64,000 nucleotides of DNA from Luteimonas sp. MC1825. Its GTDB lineage: Bacteria; Pseudomonadota; Gammaproteobacteria; Xanthomonadales; Xanthomonadaceae. The stretch lies in NCBI RefSeq assembly GCF_014764385.1, contig NZ_CP061714.1:372001-436000 (forward strand), read 5' to 3'. Of this stretch, positions 31,923 through 40,916 are shown one piece after another (position 1 is the first letter of the stretch; each line of letters begins with the position of its first letter). The notes under the pieces were generated by a model. The model was given only the letters and a program-made list of their open reading frames with translations. It searched no databases and was not told the origin of the DNA. The position numbers were made by a program, and so were the translations under genes.

Positions 31923-32579
31923 ATGCCATTCGCCTGGCCACTGGTGCTGTTCGACCTCGATGGCACCCTGGTCGACAGCGCCGCCGACATCGCCGAAGCG
32001 GTGAACCGCACGCTCGATGAGCTGGGCCATCCGCGCCAACCGGAAGCACTGGTGCGCAGCTGGATAGGCCTGGGCACGCGCGTGCTGATGGACAGCGCGC
32101 TGCAGCACGTCGGCAGCGACATGCCGGTGGACGCCGCGCTGCCGCGGCTGATGCGCCATTACGGCGATTGCCTGCTGCTGCAGGCGCGCCTGTATCCGCG
32201 CACCGTGGAGACCCTGGATGCCCTGCACGCCGATGGCGTGGCGATGGCGATCTGCACCAACAAGCCCGAGCGCTACGTGCGCCCGCTGCTCGAGGCGATG
32301 GGCATCGCCCACCGCTTCGACGGCGTCGTCGGCGGCGACACGCTGCCCGAGCGCAAGCCGCATGCGATGCCGCTGCTGCACCTGGCGGCGCAGCACGGCC
32401 GGCGCGTGGACGAATGCCTGATGGTCGGCGACTCCGAGGCCGATGCCGGCGCCGCGCACGCCGCCGGCATGGACCTGGTGCTGCTGCGCCACGGCTACCC
32501 GCGCGATTTCAACCTGGAGCGCGCGGGCGCGGTGGCGGTGCTGGACGGGCTGGAGGGGTTGCTCGCGCTTCGCGGCTGA
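31923..32579 (+). CDS. gph: Phosphoglycolate phosphatase (HAD family)
   Basis: HAD hydrolase of 218 residues with nucleophile motif FDLDGTLVDSAADI, motif II Thr/Ser (ICTNKP), Lys in PERKPH, and motif IV (MVGDSEADAGAAHAAGM). This matches Gph, which detoxifies 2-phosphoglycolate formed during DNA repair. The ATG at 31923 follows a GAGGTG ribosome-binding sequence. It starts 43 bases after the kinase stop and could be co-transcribed with it. A relation to MupP (MurNAc-6-phosphate phosphatase), a close paralogue in Pseudomonas and related genera, cannot be excluded by eye. Confidence 0.88.
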   Translation: MPFAWPLVLFDLDGTLVDSAADIAEAVNRTLDELGHPRQPEALVRSWIGLGTRVLMDSALQHVGSDMPVDAALPRLMRHYGDCLLLQARLYPRTVETLDALHADGVAMAICTNKPERYVRPLLEAMGIAHRFDGVVGGDTLPERKPHAMPLLHLAAQHGRRVDECLMVGDSEADAGAAHAAGMDLVLLRHGYPRDFNLERAGAVAVLDGLEGLLALRG

Positions 32580-32603
32580 CGGCAACCCCGCGCAACCCCG
32601 CGG

Positions 32604-34478
32604 TCAGAGCCGCTGCTGGTAGCGCAACGTCAGCCCGTACTCGCGCCCCGGCTGGTTGAACCAGGCGATGGTTTCGTATTCACGGTCGAACACGTTGGCC
32701 ACCCGCGCCTGCAGCGTCCACTCGCTGCCGATCGCGTACTCCACGCGCAGGTCGAGCGTGCCGTAGCCGGCGAGGCGCACGGTATTGGCCGCATCGTCAT
32801 GGCGCGCGCCGTTGCCAAAGCCGCTCATGCCGATGCGGAACGCGCCCAGCGCCCGGTCGATGTCGACGCGCGCGGTGTTGCGCGAGCGCCGCGGCAGCAC
32901 GTTGCCGTGGTTGCTGCCGGCGCTGCGGTTGCGCGGGTCGATGTGGCTGAGCTCGGCGTTGAGGTCCCAGCCTGCCAGCGACATGAAGCCGGTCAGCTCG
33001 GCACCGCGGATGCGGGCCTCGTCCACGTTCACCAGTGCGAACGCGATGTCGTAGCCGATGAGCTCGTCGATGTCGGTCTGGAACGCGTTGGCGGTCCAGT
33101 TCCAGCCGGTGCCGAACTGCGCGAGCCCGAGGTTCACCGTCTGCGACTCCTCCGGCTCGAGGTCCGGGTTGCCCCAGCCGCCGGGGTAGTAGAGGTCGTT
33201 GAAGGTCGGCACCTTGAAGCCGGTGCCGGCGCTGGCGGTGAAGCGCATGCCGTTGCCGAACTTCAGGCCGTAGCCGACGCTGCCGGTGGCGTGGCCGCCG
33301 AACTGCTGGTTGTCGTCGTGGCGCAGGCTGGCTTCGTAGCTGTGCGCGCCGCTGCCGCCCTGGTACGCCAGGAACAGCCCGGCGTTGTCGCGGCTGTCGA
33401 CGGTGAACCCGGTGCTGCCGGTCACCCGGTCGCGCATCCAGTCGACGCCGGCGCTGAGGAGGTGCGTTTCGGCCAGGCTGAAGTCGCCCTGCACCGACGC
33501 GGTGTCGCGGCGGGTGTCGAAGGTGCTGGCGAAGCTGCGCTTATCGCTGGCGTGGTCGAAGAAGTGGCTCTCGGCCTGGTCGTCGGCGCGGCCGATGCGC
33601 ACGTTGACGTCGGTGCGCGCGTCCGGGCGCCAGCCGAGGCGGGCGCCGAACACCTGCTGGCGGTTGTCGGCCTCGTTGCCGCCGAACAGGGTGCCGTCGT
33701 ATTCGTTGAAGGCGTCGGCGACCAGCGCGTGGCCTTCCAGCTCCACGGTTTCGCCGAAGCTGGTGCCGCCACGCAGGCTCAGCGACGCATTGCGGTAGCC
33801 GTCGCGGTCGGGCTCGTCGGCGTAGCAGCCCGCGCCCCAGCCGGCGGCGGTGCCGCGGCAGGAGTCGATGCCGTCGGTGCGCTGCCAGGCGCCCTGCGCC
33901 TGGAACCAGCCGCGCTCGCCGGTGTGGCCGATGCCGGCGCTGGCCTGGCGCAGGTGATGGCTGCCGATGCCGAGGCTGAGGTTGCTGCGCGTGCCCGCGC
34001 CGGCACGCCGCGTGAACACCTGGATCACCCCGCCGATGGCCTCGGAGCCGTACAGGCTCGAGCGCGGGCCGCGCACGATCTCGACGCGGTCGATCTGGTC
34101 GAGCGGCAGGTCCTGGAACGAGGCCATGCCGGCGGAGGCCGAGCCGATGCGCACGCCGTCCACCAGCACCAGCACGTGGTCGGACTCGGTGCCGCGCAGG
34201 AACAGCGACGACAGCTTCCCGGGGCCACCCTGGTTGGCGAGGTTGATGCCGGCGCGGCCGCGCAGCAGCTCCTGAAGCGAGGTCGCCTGGCTGCGCTCGA
34301 TGGCGGCGCGGTCCAGCACCTGCACCGGGACGTTGCTGTCCTCGGCGTTGATCGCGGTGCGGGTGGCGGTGACCACGATGGTGTCGAGGTCGGTGGACTG
34401 GATGGCGCCGGCGGCGAACGCCGCGGGTGACAGGGCCAGGGCAACGGCAAGGGTGAGGATCCGGTGGTGCGGCTTCAT
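32604..34478 (-). CDS. btuB: TonB-dependent vitamin B12 receptor
   Basis: Outer-membrane cobalamin transporter of 624 residues. The signal peptide is about 22 residues (LTLAVALALSPAAFAAG), followed by a TonB box (DTIVVTATR), a plug domain (LLRGRAGINLANQGGPGKLSSLFLRGTESDHVLVLVDGVR reading through 90-130), and a beta barrel ending in the C-terminal aromatic-rich strand (GLTLRYQQRL). The ATG at 34478 has a GGAG six bases upstream, better than the ATG at 34490. A cobalamin riboswitch in the leader supports the substrate. BtuF/C/D are not in the window. Confidence 0.94.
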   Translation of the reverse strand: MKPHHRILTLAVALALSPAAFAAGAIQSTDLDTIVVTATRTAINAEDSNVPVQVLDRAAIERSQATSLQELLRGRAGINLANQGGPGKLSSLFLRGTESDHVLVLVDGVRIGSASAGMASFQDLPLDQIDRVEIVRGPRSSLYGSEAIGGVIQVFTRRAGAGTRSNLSLGIGSHHLRQASAGIGHTGERGWFQAQGAWQRTDGIDSCRGTAAGWGAGCYADEPDRDGYRNASLSLRGGTSFGETVELEGHALVADAFNEYDGTLFGGNEADNRQQVFGARLGWRPDARTDVNVRIGRADDQAESHFFDHASDKRSFASTFDTRRDTASVQGDFSLAETHLLSAGVDWMRDRVTGSTGFTVDSRDNAGLFLAYQGGSGAHSYEASLRHDDNQQFGGHATGSVGYGLKFGNGMRFTASAGTGFKVPTFNDLYYPGGWGNPDLEPEESQTVNLGLAQFGTGWNWTANAFQTDIDELIGYDIAFALVNVDEARIRGAELTGFMSLAGWDLNAELSHIDPRNRSAGSNHGNVLPRRSRNTARVDIDRALGAFRIGMSGFGNGARHDDAANTVRLAGYGTLDLRVEYAIGSEWTLQARVANVFDREYETIAWFNQPGREYGLTLRYQQRL

Positions 34479-34479
34479 G

Positions 34480-34569
34480 CGTGTCTCCATGCGTCGCGCA
34501 CGCCCGCGCGACAGTGTCGTGGAGGTTGCGGGCAGGGAGCGGGGACGGAAGGAGACGTGGGGAGACACG
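34480..34569 (-). promoter_or_regulatory. btuB Shine-Dalgarno with complementary upstream leader segment
   Basis: On the minus strand the btuB ribosome-binding region (34488-34480, GGAGACACG) has a perfect 9-base complement, CGTGTCTCC, in the leader at 34569-34561. Pairing would occlude the Shine-Dalgarno and sit just before the start codon. It lies between the riboswitch aptamer and the gene, as expected of an expression platform acting on translation. The loop between the arms is about 72 bases, so intermediate structures must form too. Confidence 0.55.
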
Positions 34570-34607
34570 GCGCACTGCCGCCGCAACGCCCTCCGCGTCA
34601 CAACCAG

Positions 34608-34830
34608 TCGTCTTTCGGGCCGGTCTCCGGGCTCGCGGGCGGAGCGATGCAGCCGCTCCAGCCCCGGCGCCTTCCCGTGCGATGCACAGTGGCGGTTTGC
34701 CGGGGTGTTCCACGCTTACCGTTGCGGGGGCAGCGCCGGAGTGCTTCGCTCGCCGCAAGGGCGGGCGGAAGGTCACCGGCTTCCCGTTTCAACCGTTGGG
34801 GGAAGCCCCGCGGGTCACCAGAAAGTGCGC
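34608..34830 (-). ncRNA. Cobalamin riboswitch upstream of btuB
   Basis: Minus-strand leader carrying the conserved B12-element blocks in order: TTGAAACGGGAAGCCGGTGA (34792-34773), the B12 box GCCCCCGCAACGGTAAGCG (34731-34713), and the closing GAGCCCGGAGACCGGCCCG (34634-34616). Their order and spacing match the adenosylcobalamin riboswitch. The aptamer begins about 6 bases past the end of the preceding same-strand gene. When B12 is plentiful it should lower BtuB synthesis. Confidence 0.95.
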
Positions 34831-34835
34831 GCAGT

Positions 34836-35180
34836 CTACGGCATCGCGCCGTCGTCGTCCTGCATCATCGTGGTGGTCACCGGCCCTGCCGGCGGACGGT
34901 TGCGCGGCGGCGGCAACCCGGCGATGGCCTCCTCGGCGGCCGCCACCAGTTCCACGCGGCGCGCATCCGGCACGTCCTGCCAGTGGCAGTCGCACAGCGC
35001 GCCCTCGAGCGAATACAGCAGGTTGAGGCTCGGCTTGAAGCCGGCGCGCTTGATGCGCATGAAGGCGTCGAGTGGCCCTGCGGCCATGAGGTCCTCGGGG
35101 GTGCGCAGCCCGACCTGGCGCAGCCACGCGGCCGACTTGGGGCCGATGTTGCGCATCTTGAGCGGCGGTGGCGCGCTCAT
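34836..35180 (-). CDS. TfoX C-terminal-domain protein
   Basis: Small protein of 114 residues. Residues 8-85 match the TfoX/Sxy C-terminal domain (MRNIGPKSAAWLRQVGLRTPEDL, then FMRIKRAGFKPSLNLLYSLEGAL), a helix-hairpin-helix-like fold. The N-terminal TfoX domain is absent, so it is not a full competence regulator. The remaining tail is Pro-rich and disordered-looking. Its ATG overlaps the stop of the methionine sulfoxide reductase (ATGA). Function unknown in this short form. Confidence 0.85.
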   Translation of the reverse strand: MSAPPPLKMRNIGPKSAAWLRQVGLRTPEDLMAAGPLDAFMRIKRAGFKPSLNLLYSLEGALCDCHWQDVPDARRVELVAAAEEAIAGLPPPRNRPPAGPVTTTMMQDDDGAMP

Positions 35181-35662
35181 TGGCCTAAAGATTCCAGATA
35201 CACGCCCGCGATCTCCTCGAGTCCCGTCTGGTCAACAACGTCGAAGCGACCGGGAACCGGACTGTCGAGGTCGAACACGCCGACCAGGGCGCCTGCGTGG
35301 AACAACGGCACCACCAGTTCCGAGCGCGATGCGGCGTCGCAGGCGATGTGGCCGGGGAACGCCTCCACGTCGTCGACGCGCTGGGTCTGCGCGGTGCGCG
35401 CCGCCGCGCCGCACACGCCGCGGTCGAGCGGGATGCGCACGCAGGCCGGCTGCCCCTGGAACGGGCCGACCACCAGTTCGGTGCCGTCGAAGAAATAGAA
35501 CCCGACCCAGTTGAGGTCCGGCAGCGCGTGGTAGACCAGCGCCGACAGGTTGGCGGCGTTGGCGATGCGGTCCGGTTCGCCGGCCAGCAGCGCGCGTGCC
35601 TGGGCGACCAGCTGCGCGTACTGCTCGGGCTTGTCGCCGCTTAGAATCTGCGAGGTGAACAT
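35177..35662 (-). CDS. msrC: Free methionine-(R)-sulfoxide reductase, GAF-domain type
   Basis: Reduces free methionine-R-sulfoxide. A single GAF domain of 161 residues has the family block LNWVGFYFFDG and the three conserved cysteines (QPACVRIP, DRGVCG, HIACDAASRSELVVP) needed for catalysis and resolving disulfide. The ATG at 35662 overlaps the bioD ATG on the other strand (sequence CATG), so each gene's upstream region lies inside the other gene. On its own strand a TACACT element sits 8 bases before the ATG, raising the possibility of leaderless translation. Confidence 0.93.
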   Translation of the reverse strand: MFTSQILSGDKPEQYAQLVAQARALLAGEPDRIANAANLSALVYHALPDLNWVGFYFFDGTELVVGPFQGQPACVRIPLDRGVCGAAARTAQTQRVDDVEAFPGHIACDAASRSELVVPLFHAGALVGVFDLDSPVPGRFDVVDQTGLEEIAGVYLESLGQ

Positions 35663-36371
35663 GACCGCAAGTGTAGCGCGCGGGGTGCTGGTGACCGGCA
35701 CCGACACCGGCGTGGGAAAGAGTGTTGCCAGCGTCGCACTGCTGCACGCGCTGCGCGCCCGCGGGCTGCGCGCGCGCGGCATGAAGCCGGTGGCTGCCGG
35801 CTGCGATGCGACGTCGCTGGGCCTGCGCAACGAGGACGCGCTGGCGCTGCAGGCGGCCAGCGATCCGCCAGCCGACTACGTCGACGTGAACCCGTGGGCA
35901 CTGCCCGAGCCGACCGCGCCACAGCTGGCCGCGCGCGCGGCCGGGATCGTGGTGGCACTGCCGCCGGTCGTGGCGGCCTACGCGCGGCTGGCCGCGGAGG
36001 CCGATGCGATGGTGGTGGAGGGCGCGGGCGGCTGGCTTTCGCCGCTGGCGGACGGCATCGAACATGCCGACCTGGCGCGCGCGCTGCAGCTGCCGGTGCT
36101 GCTGGTGGTCGGCCTGCGCCTGGGCTGCCTCAGCCACGCCCGGCTCAGTGCGCGCGCGATCATCGGCGACGGCTGCGATCTGCTGGGCTGGGTGGGCAGC
36201 GCGCTGGACGACCGGTTCACGCGCCGCGACGAGTATCTCGAGCTGCTGCGCGGCACCCTGCCGGCCCCCTGCCTTGGCGTGCTGCCGCATGCCGGCGCGA
36301 TGCCGGATGCCGGCGTGCTCGCGGGCAGCCTGCACGCCGCGGCGGTCGCCGTCGCCGGCGCCCGGCCATGA
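35661..36371 (+). CDS. bioD: ATP-dependent dethiobiotin synthetase
   Basis: Penultimate step of biotin synthesis: ring closure of diaminopelargonic acid to dethiobiotin. It has 236 residues with the P-loop GVLVTGTDTGVGKSVAS, the substrate Lys in GMKPVAAGC, and the EGAGGWLSPL block. The ATG at 35661 has a GAGGTG ribosome-binding sequence located inside the start of the divergent msrC gene, and a TAGAAT -10-like element at 35642-35647. Other bio genes are not in the window. Confidence 0.95.
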   Translation: MTASVARGVLVTGTDTGVGKSVASVALLHALRARGLRARGMKPVAAGCDATSLGLRNEDALALQAASDPPADYVDVNPWALPEPTAPQLAARAAGIVVALPPVVAAYARLAAEADAMVVEGAGGWLSPLADGIEHADLARALQLPVLLVVGLRLGCLSHARLSARAIIGDGCDLLGWVGSALDDRFTRRDEYLELLRGTLPAPCLGVLPHAGAMPDAGVLAGSLHAAAVAVAGARP

Positions 36372-36502
36372 CATGTACCTGCACCTGCACCTGCGCATGC
36401 CAGCATCGGGGCTGGCCGGCCTGACTTCAGGCACGGTTTTTGGCCGGGACCGCCGATGCCATACTTGCCAGTTCAAGAATCCCCCGTGCCCAAGGACCTC
36501 CC

Positions 36503-37744
36503 ATGCGTCGCATCGCCCTGATCCCGGTCCTTCTCGCGGCATTGGTGGCATGCGGAGGGGAGGAGCAGCAGCAGGCACCGCCGCCGCCCGAGCTCGGCGT
36601 GGTGACCGTGCAGCCGGAAGACCTGCCGCTGCGCAAGGAGCTGGTCGGACGCCTGGCCGCGTTCCGCAGTGCCGACGTGCGTGCCCGCGTGCCCGGCGTG
36701 GTGCAGCGGCGCGTGTACGAAGAAGGCAGCGACGTGGCGGAAGGCGACGTGCTGTTCGTCATCGACCCCGCGCCGCTGCGTGCGGCGGCCGGCGAGGCAC
36801 AGGCCGCGCTGGCGCAGGCGCGTGCCAGCCAGGCCAATGCGCGCGCCACCGCCGCACGCGCGCGCCGGCTGGCACCGGAACGCTTCATCTCGCAGTCCGA
36901 CCTCGACAACGCGCAGGCCGCCGAGCGCAGCGCGAATGCCGCCGTGCAGGCCGCGCAGTCGGCGGTGGACAGCGCCAACATCAACCTCGGCTATGCCACC
37001 GTGCGCGCGCCGATCTCCGGCCGCGCCGGCAAGCAGCAGGTCACCGAAGGCGCGCTGGTCGGGCAGGGCGCGGCCACGCTGCTCACCACCGTCGACCAGG
37101 TCGACCCGCTGTACGTCAACTTCACCATGGGCGTGGCGGAGCTCGACGAGGTCCGCCGCATGCAGCTCGACCGCAGCGGCCCGGTGTCGGTGCAGGTGCT
37201 GCTCGCCGACGGCGTGGTCTACGACCATCCCGGCCAGCTCGATTTCTCCGGCGACGTGGTCGATCCGCAGACCGGCGCGGTGTCGCTGCGTGCCACGCTG
37301 CCCAATCCCGACCGCCGCCTGCTGCCGGGTTCCTACGTGACCCTGGTGGCGACGCTGGGCGTGCAGCAGAGCGTGTACGCGGTGCCGCAGGCCGCGGTGC
37401 AGCGCGATGCCGCCGGCGCCTATGTGCTGGTCGTGGGTGCCGATGACATGGTGGCGCGCAAGGAAGTCGTGACCGACCGCGCCGATGCCGGCCGCTGGAT
37501 CATCAGCAGCGGCCTGGCCGCGGGTGACCGCGTGGTGGTGTCGGGCCTGCAGCGTGCGATCCCCGGCAAGCCGGCCAAGGCCACGCCGTGGCAGCCGGCC
37601 GCCGCGCCGGGTGCAGCGCCGGCTGCAGCGCCGGGAGCAGTACCCGCCGCCGCGCCTGCCGATGCGGCCGCGCCCGCGGATGCCGGCGATGCCGCGGATC
37701 CCGCGGAGCCGGCCGCTGCGGCCCCCCCGGCCGACGAAGGCTGA
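36503..37744 (+). CDS. RND efflux periplasmic adaptor lipoprotein (AcrA/MexA-like)
   Basis: Membrane-fusion protein of 413 residues. A lipoprotein signal with lipobox LVAC gives lipid-modified Cys near residue 18. Lipoyl, alpha-hairpin and beta-barrel domains follow (PGVVQRRVYEEGSDVAEGDVLFVID, AAQSAVDSANINLGYATVRAPISGR, VDPLYVNFTMGVAELDEVRR). Unusually, the last 50 or so residues after QRAIPGKPAKATPWQ are almost only Ala, Pro, Asp and Gly. AAGGA precedes the ATG. It is six bases upstream of the RND pump. No regulator or outer-membrane channel is adjacent. Confidence 0.94.
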   Translation: MRRIALIPVLLAALVACGGEEQQQAPPPPELGVVTVQPEDLPLRKELVGRLAAFRSADVRARVPGVVQRRVYEEGSDVAEGDVLFVIDPAPLRAAAGEAQAALAQARASQANARATAARARRLAPERFISQSDLDNAQAAERSANAAVQAAQSAVDSANINLGYATVRAPISGRAGKQQVTEGALVGQGAATLLTTVDQVDPLYVNFTMGVAELDEVRRMQLDRSGPVSVQVLLADGVVYDHPGQLDFSGDVVDPQTGAVSLRATLPNPDRRLLPGSYVTLVATLGVQQSVYAVPQAAVQRDAAGAYVLVVGADDMVARKEVVTDRADAGRWIISSGLAAGDRVVVSGLQRAIPGKPAKATPWQPAAAPGAAPAAAPGAVPAAAPADAAAPADAGDAADPAEPAAAAPPADEG

Positions 37745-37750
37745 CCTCCG

Positions 37751-40700
37751 ATGCCCCGTTTCTTCATCGACCATCCGGTCTTCGCCTGGGTCATCTCGAT
37801 CCTGATCTCGCTGTCCGGCGTGATCGCGCTGCTCAACATGGGCGTCGAGTCGTACCCGAACGTGGCGCCGCCGCAGGTCACCGTCTCGGCCAGCTATCCC
37901 GGTGCCGATGCGCAGACCACCGAGCGCGCGGTCACCCAGGTGATCGAGCAGCAGCTGACCGGCATCGACAACCTGCTGTATTTCAGCTCGAGCTCGAGTT
38001 CGTCCGGCCGCGCCAGCGTCACGCTGACCTTCCAGACCGGCACCGACGCCGACATCGCCCAGGTGCAGGTGCAGAACAAGGTGTCGCTGGCCACGCCGCG
38101 CCTGCCCACCGAAGTCACCCAGCAGGGCGTGGTGGTGGCCAAGGCGAATGCCGGGTTCCTGATGGTGGTGGGCCTGCGCTCGCAGACGCCGTCGATCGAC
38201 CGCAACGCGCTCAACGACCTGATCGGCTCGCGCGTGCTGGAGCAGATCGCGCGCGTGCCCGGCGTCGGCAGCACCCAGCAGTTCGGCTCCGAGTACGCCA
38301 TGAACATCTGGCTCAATCCGGACAAGCTGCAGGGCTACGGACTGTCGGCCAGCCAGGTGCTGGCGGCGGTGCGCGGCCAGAACGTGCAGTTCGCGGCAGG
38401 CTCGATCGGCTCCGACCCCGCTCCCGCGGGCCAGGGCTTCACCGCGACGGTGTCGGCCGAAGGCCGTTTCAGTTCGCCCGAGCAGTTCGGCGACATCATC
38501 CTGCGCGCGGACGCCGGCGGCGGCACGGTCCGCCTCAAGGACGTGGCGCGCATCGAGGTCGGTGCGGCCGGCTTCGGCTTCGACACCCGCTTCAACGGCC
38601 AGCCGACCGGCGCGTTCGCGATCCAGCTGCTGCCCGGCGCCAACGCGCTGACCGTGGCCGAAGCCGTGACCGCGCGCATGGACCAGCTGGCGCCCAGCTT
38701 CCCGCAGGGCGTGGAATGGTTCAGCCCGTTCGACAGCACCACCTTCGTCACCATCTCCATCAAGGAAGTGGTGAAGAGCCTCATGGAGGCGATGGTGCTG
38801 GTGTTCCTGGTGATGCTGATCTTCCTGCAGAACCTGCGCGCGACCATCATCCCCACGCTGGTGATCCCGGTGGCGCTGCTGGGCACGTTCCTGGGCCTGA
38901 GCCTGATCGGCTTCACCATCAACCAGCTGACGCTGTTCGCGATGGTGCTGGCGATCGGCATCGTGGTGGACGACGCGATCGTGGTGATCGAGAACGTCGA
39001 ACGCATCATGGCCGAGGAGCACCTGCCGCCGCGCGAGGCGACCATCAAGGCCATGGACCAGATCACCGGCGCGGTGGTGGCGATCACCGTGGTGCTGGCG
39101 GCGGTGTTCATCCCCAGCGCGCTGCAGGGCGGCGCGTCGGGCGAGATCTACAAGCAGTTCGCGATCACCATCGCGGTGGCGATGGGCTTCTCGGCGTTCC
39201 TGGCGCTGGGCTTCACGCCGGCGCTATGCGCCAGCTTCCTCAAGCAGCACGACGCGGACGCGCCCAAGCGCCAGAACGTCGTGTACCGCACCTTCAACAA
39301 GTACTACGACCGCATCAGCGGCACCTACGTGCGCCACATCGGCGGCGCGGTGCGCCATGCGCCGCGCTGGATGATCGTGTTCGTGGCCTTGACCGTGCTC
39401 TGCGGCCTGCTGCTCACGCGCCTTCCGGGCAGCTTCCTCCCCGAGGAGGACCAGGGCTATGCGCTGGCCATCGTGCAGCTGCCGCCCGGTTCCACGCTGC
39501 AGCGCACGCAGGCGGTGTTCGAACAGGTGCGCACCACGCTGGAGCAGGTGGATGGCTACCAGTCGATGATGCAGGTCGCCGGTTTCAGCTTCGTCGGCCA
39601 GGGCGAGAACGTCGGCATGGCCTTCATCAAGCTCAAGGACTGGGACGAGCGCGACGGCACGGTGCAGGATTTCATCCAGGCGGCCAACGGCGCGCTGTAC
39701 GGCGTGCGCGATGCCGGCATCTTCGTGGTCAACCTGCCTACCGTGCAGGGCCTCGGGCAGTTCGGCGGCTTCGACATGTACCTGCAGGACCGTGCCGGCA
39801 TGGGGCGCGAGGCACTCACCCAGGCGCGCAACCAGCTGCTTGGCGCTGCCGCGCAGAACCCGGCGCTGGTCGGTGTGCGCCCCAACACGCTCGAGGACGC
39901 GCCGCAGCTGAAGCTTGCGGTCGACCGCGTGCAGGCGCAGGCGATGGGCCTGTCGGTGAACGACATCTACGGCGCGATCCAGCTGATGCTGGCGCCGGTG
40001 TACGTCAACGACTTCTTCTCCGAAGGCCGCATCAAGCGCGTCAACATGCGTGCCGATGCCGAGTACCGAAAGGATCCCGCGTCGCTCGCGCGCTTCTACA
40101 CGCCCGGCCCCGCCACGGCGGACGGCACGCGCACGATGATCCCGCTGTCCAACGTGGTGGACGCCAGCTGGGGCACCAACACGCCGTCGCTGACCCGCTA
40201 CAACGGCTACTCGGCGGTGAACATCGTCGGCTCGCAGGCGCCCGGCCACAGCTCCGGCGAAGCGATGGCGACCATGGAAGGCCTCGTGGACACCGAGCTC
40301 CCTGCCGGCTTCGGCTACGACTGGGCGGGCATGTCCTACCAGGAGATCATCGCCGGCAACACCGCGACCCTGCTGCTCGTGCTGTCGGTGGTGGTGGTGT
40401 TCCTGTGCCTGGCGGCACTCTACGAGAGCTGGTCGATCCCGGTGGCGGTGCTGCTGGTGGTGCCGCTCGGCATCCTCGGCGCGGTGGTGTTCACCATGCT
40501 GCGCCCGGGGCTGTCGAACGACATCTTCTTCAAGATCGGCATGGTCACGGTGATCGGGCTGGCGGCGAAGAACGCGATCCTGATCATCGAGTTCGCGGTG
40601 CTGGAGCGCGCCGCCGGCAAGACGCTGCGCGATGCGGTGGTCGAAGCCGCGCGCCTGCGCTTCCGCCCGATCCTGATGACCTCGTTCGCCTTCATCATGG

Positions 40701-40900
40701 GCGTGACGCCGCTGGCGCTGTCGAGCGGTGCCGGTGCCAACGCGCGCCATGCGCTGGGCACCGGCGTCATCGGCGGCATGCTGTTCGCGACCTTCCTCGG
40801 GCTGCTGCTGATCCCGGTGTTCTTCGTCAGCGTGCGCCGCGTGCTCGGCGACAAGATGGACGAGCCACTGCCGGGGCTCGGACAACGGCAGCAGCAGTAG
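37751..40900 (+). CDS. RND multidrug efflux transporter (AcrB/MexB-like, HAE1)
   Basis: Proton-driven inner-membrane pump of 1049 residues, full length for the family. It starts MPRFFIDHPVFAWVISILI. The proton-relay Asp pair is in AIGIVVDDAIVVIENVERIM (membrane helix 4) and the Lys in GLAAKNAILIIEFAVLERA (helix 10). Two large periplasmic loops lie between helices 1-2 and 7-8. Expected to expel hydrophobic drugs, with the upstream adaptor and a TolC/OprM channel encoded elsewhere. Confidence 0.97.
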   Translation: MPRFFIDHPVFAWVISILISLSGVIALLNMGVESYPNVAPPQVTVSASYPGADAQTTERAVTQVIEQQLTGIDNLLYFSSSSSSSGRASVTLTFQTGTDADIAQVQVQNKVSLATPRLPTEVTQQGVVVAKANAGFLMVVGLRSQTPSIDRNALNDLIGSRVLEQIARVPGVGSTQQFGSEYAMNIWLNPDKLQGYGLSASQVLAAVRGQNVQFAAGSIGSDPAPAGQGFTATVSAEGRFSSPEQFGDIILRADAGGGTVRLKDVARIEVGAAGFGFDTRFNGQPTGAFAIQLLPGANALTVAEAVTARMDQLAPSFPQGVEWFSPFDSTTFVTISIKEVVKSLMEAMVLVFLVMLIFLQNLRATIIPTLVIPVALLGTFLGLSLIGFTINQLTLFAMVLAIGIVVDDAIVVIENVERIMAEEHLPPREATIKAMDQITGAVVAITVVLAAVFIPSALQGGASGEIYKQFAITIAVAMGFSAFLALGFTPALCASFLKQHDADAPKRQNVVYRTFNKYYDRISGTYVRHIGGAVRHAPRWMIVFVALTVLCGLLLTRLPGSFLPEEDQGYALAIVQLPPGSTLQRTQAVFEQVRTTLEQVDGYQSMMQVAGFSFVGQGENVGMAFIKLKDWDERDGTVQDFIQAANGALYGVRDAGIFVVNLPTVQGLGQFGGFDMYLQDRAGMGREALTQARNQLLGAAAQNPALVGVRPNTLEDAPQLKLAVDRVQAQAMGLSVNDIYGAIQLMLAPVYVNDFFSEGRIKRVNMRADAEYRKDPASLARFYTPGPATADGTRTMIPLSNVVDASWGTNTPSLTRYNGYSAVNIVGSQAPGHSSGEAMATMEGLVDTELPAGFGYDWAGMSYQEIIAGNTATLLLVLSVVVVFLCLAALYESWSIPVAVLLVVPLGILGAVVFTMLRPGLSNDIFFKIGMVTVIGLAAKNAILIIEFAVLERAAGKTLRDAVVEAARLRFRPILMTSFAFIMGVTPLALSSGAGANARHALGTGVIGGMLFATFLGLLLIPVFFVSVRRVLGDKMDEPLPGLGQRQQQ

Positions 40901-40916
40901 GCTGACGCCACCGGCT

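Noticed and set aside
36372..36410. Short GCACCT/TGCACC tandem repeats after bioD
   Set aside because: Only a few short units in a 131-base gap; no phase or symmetry, so probably chance.
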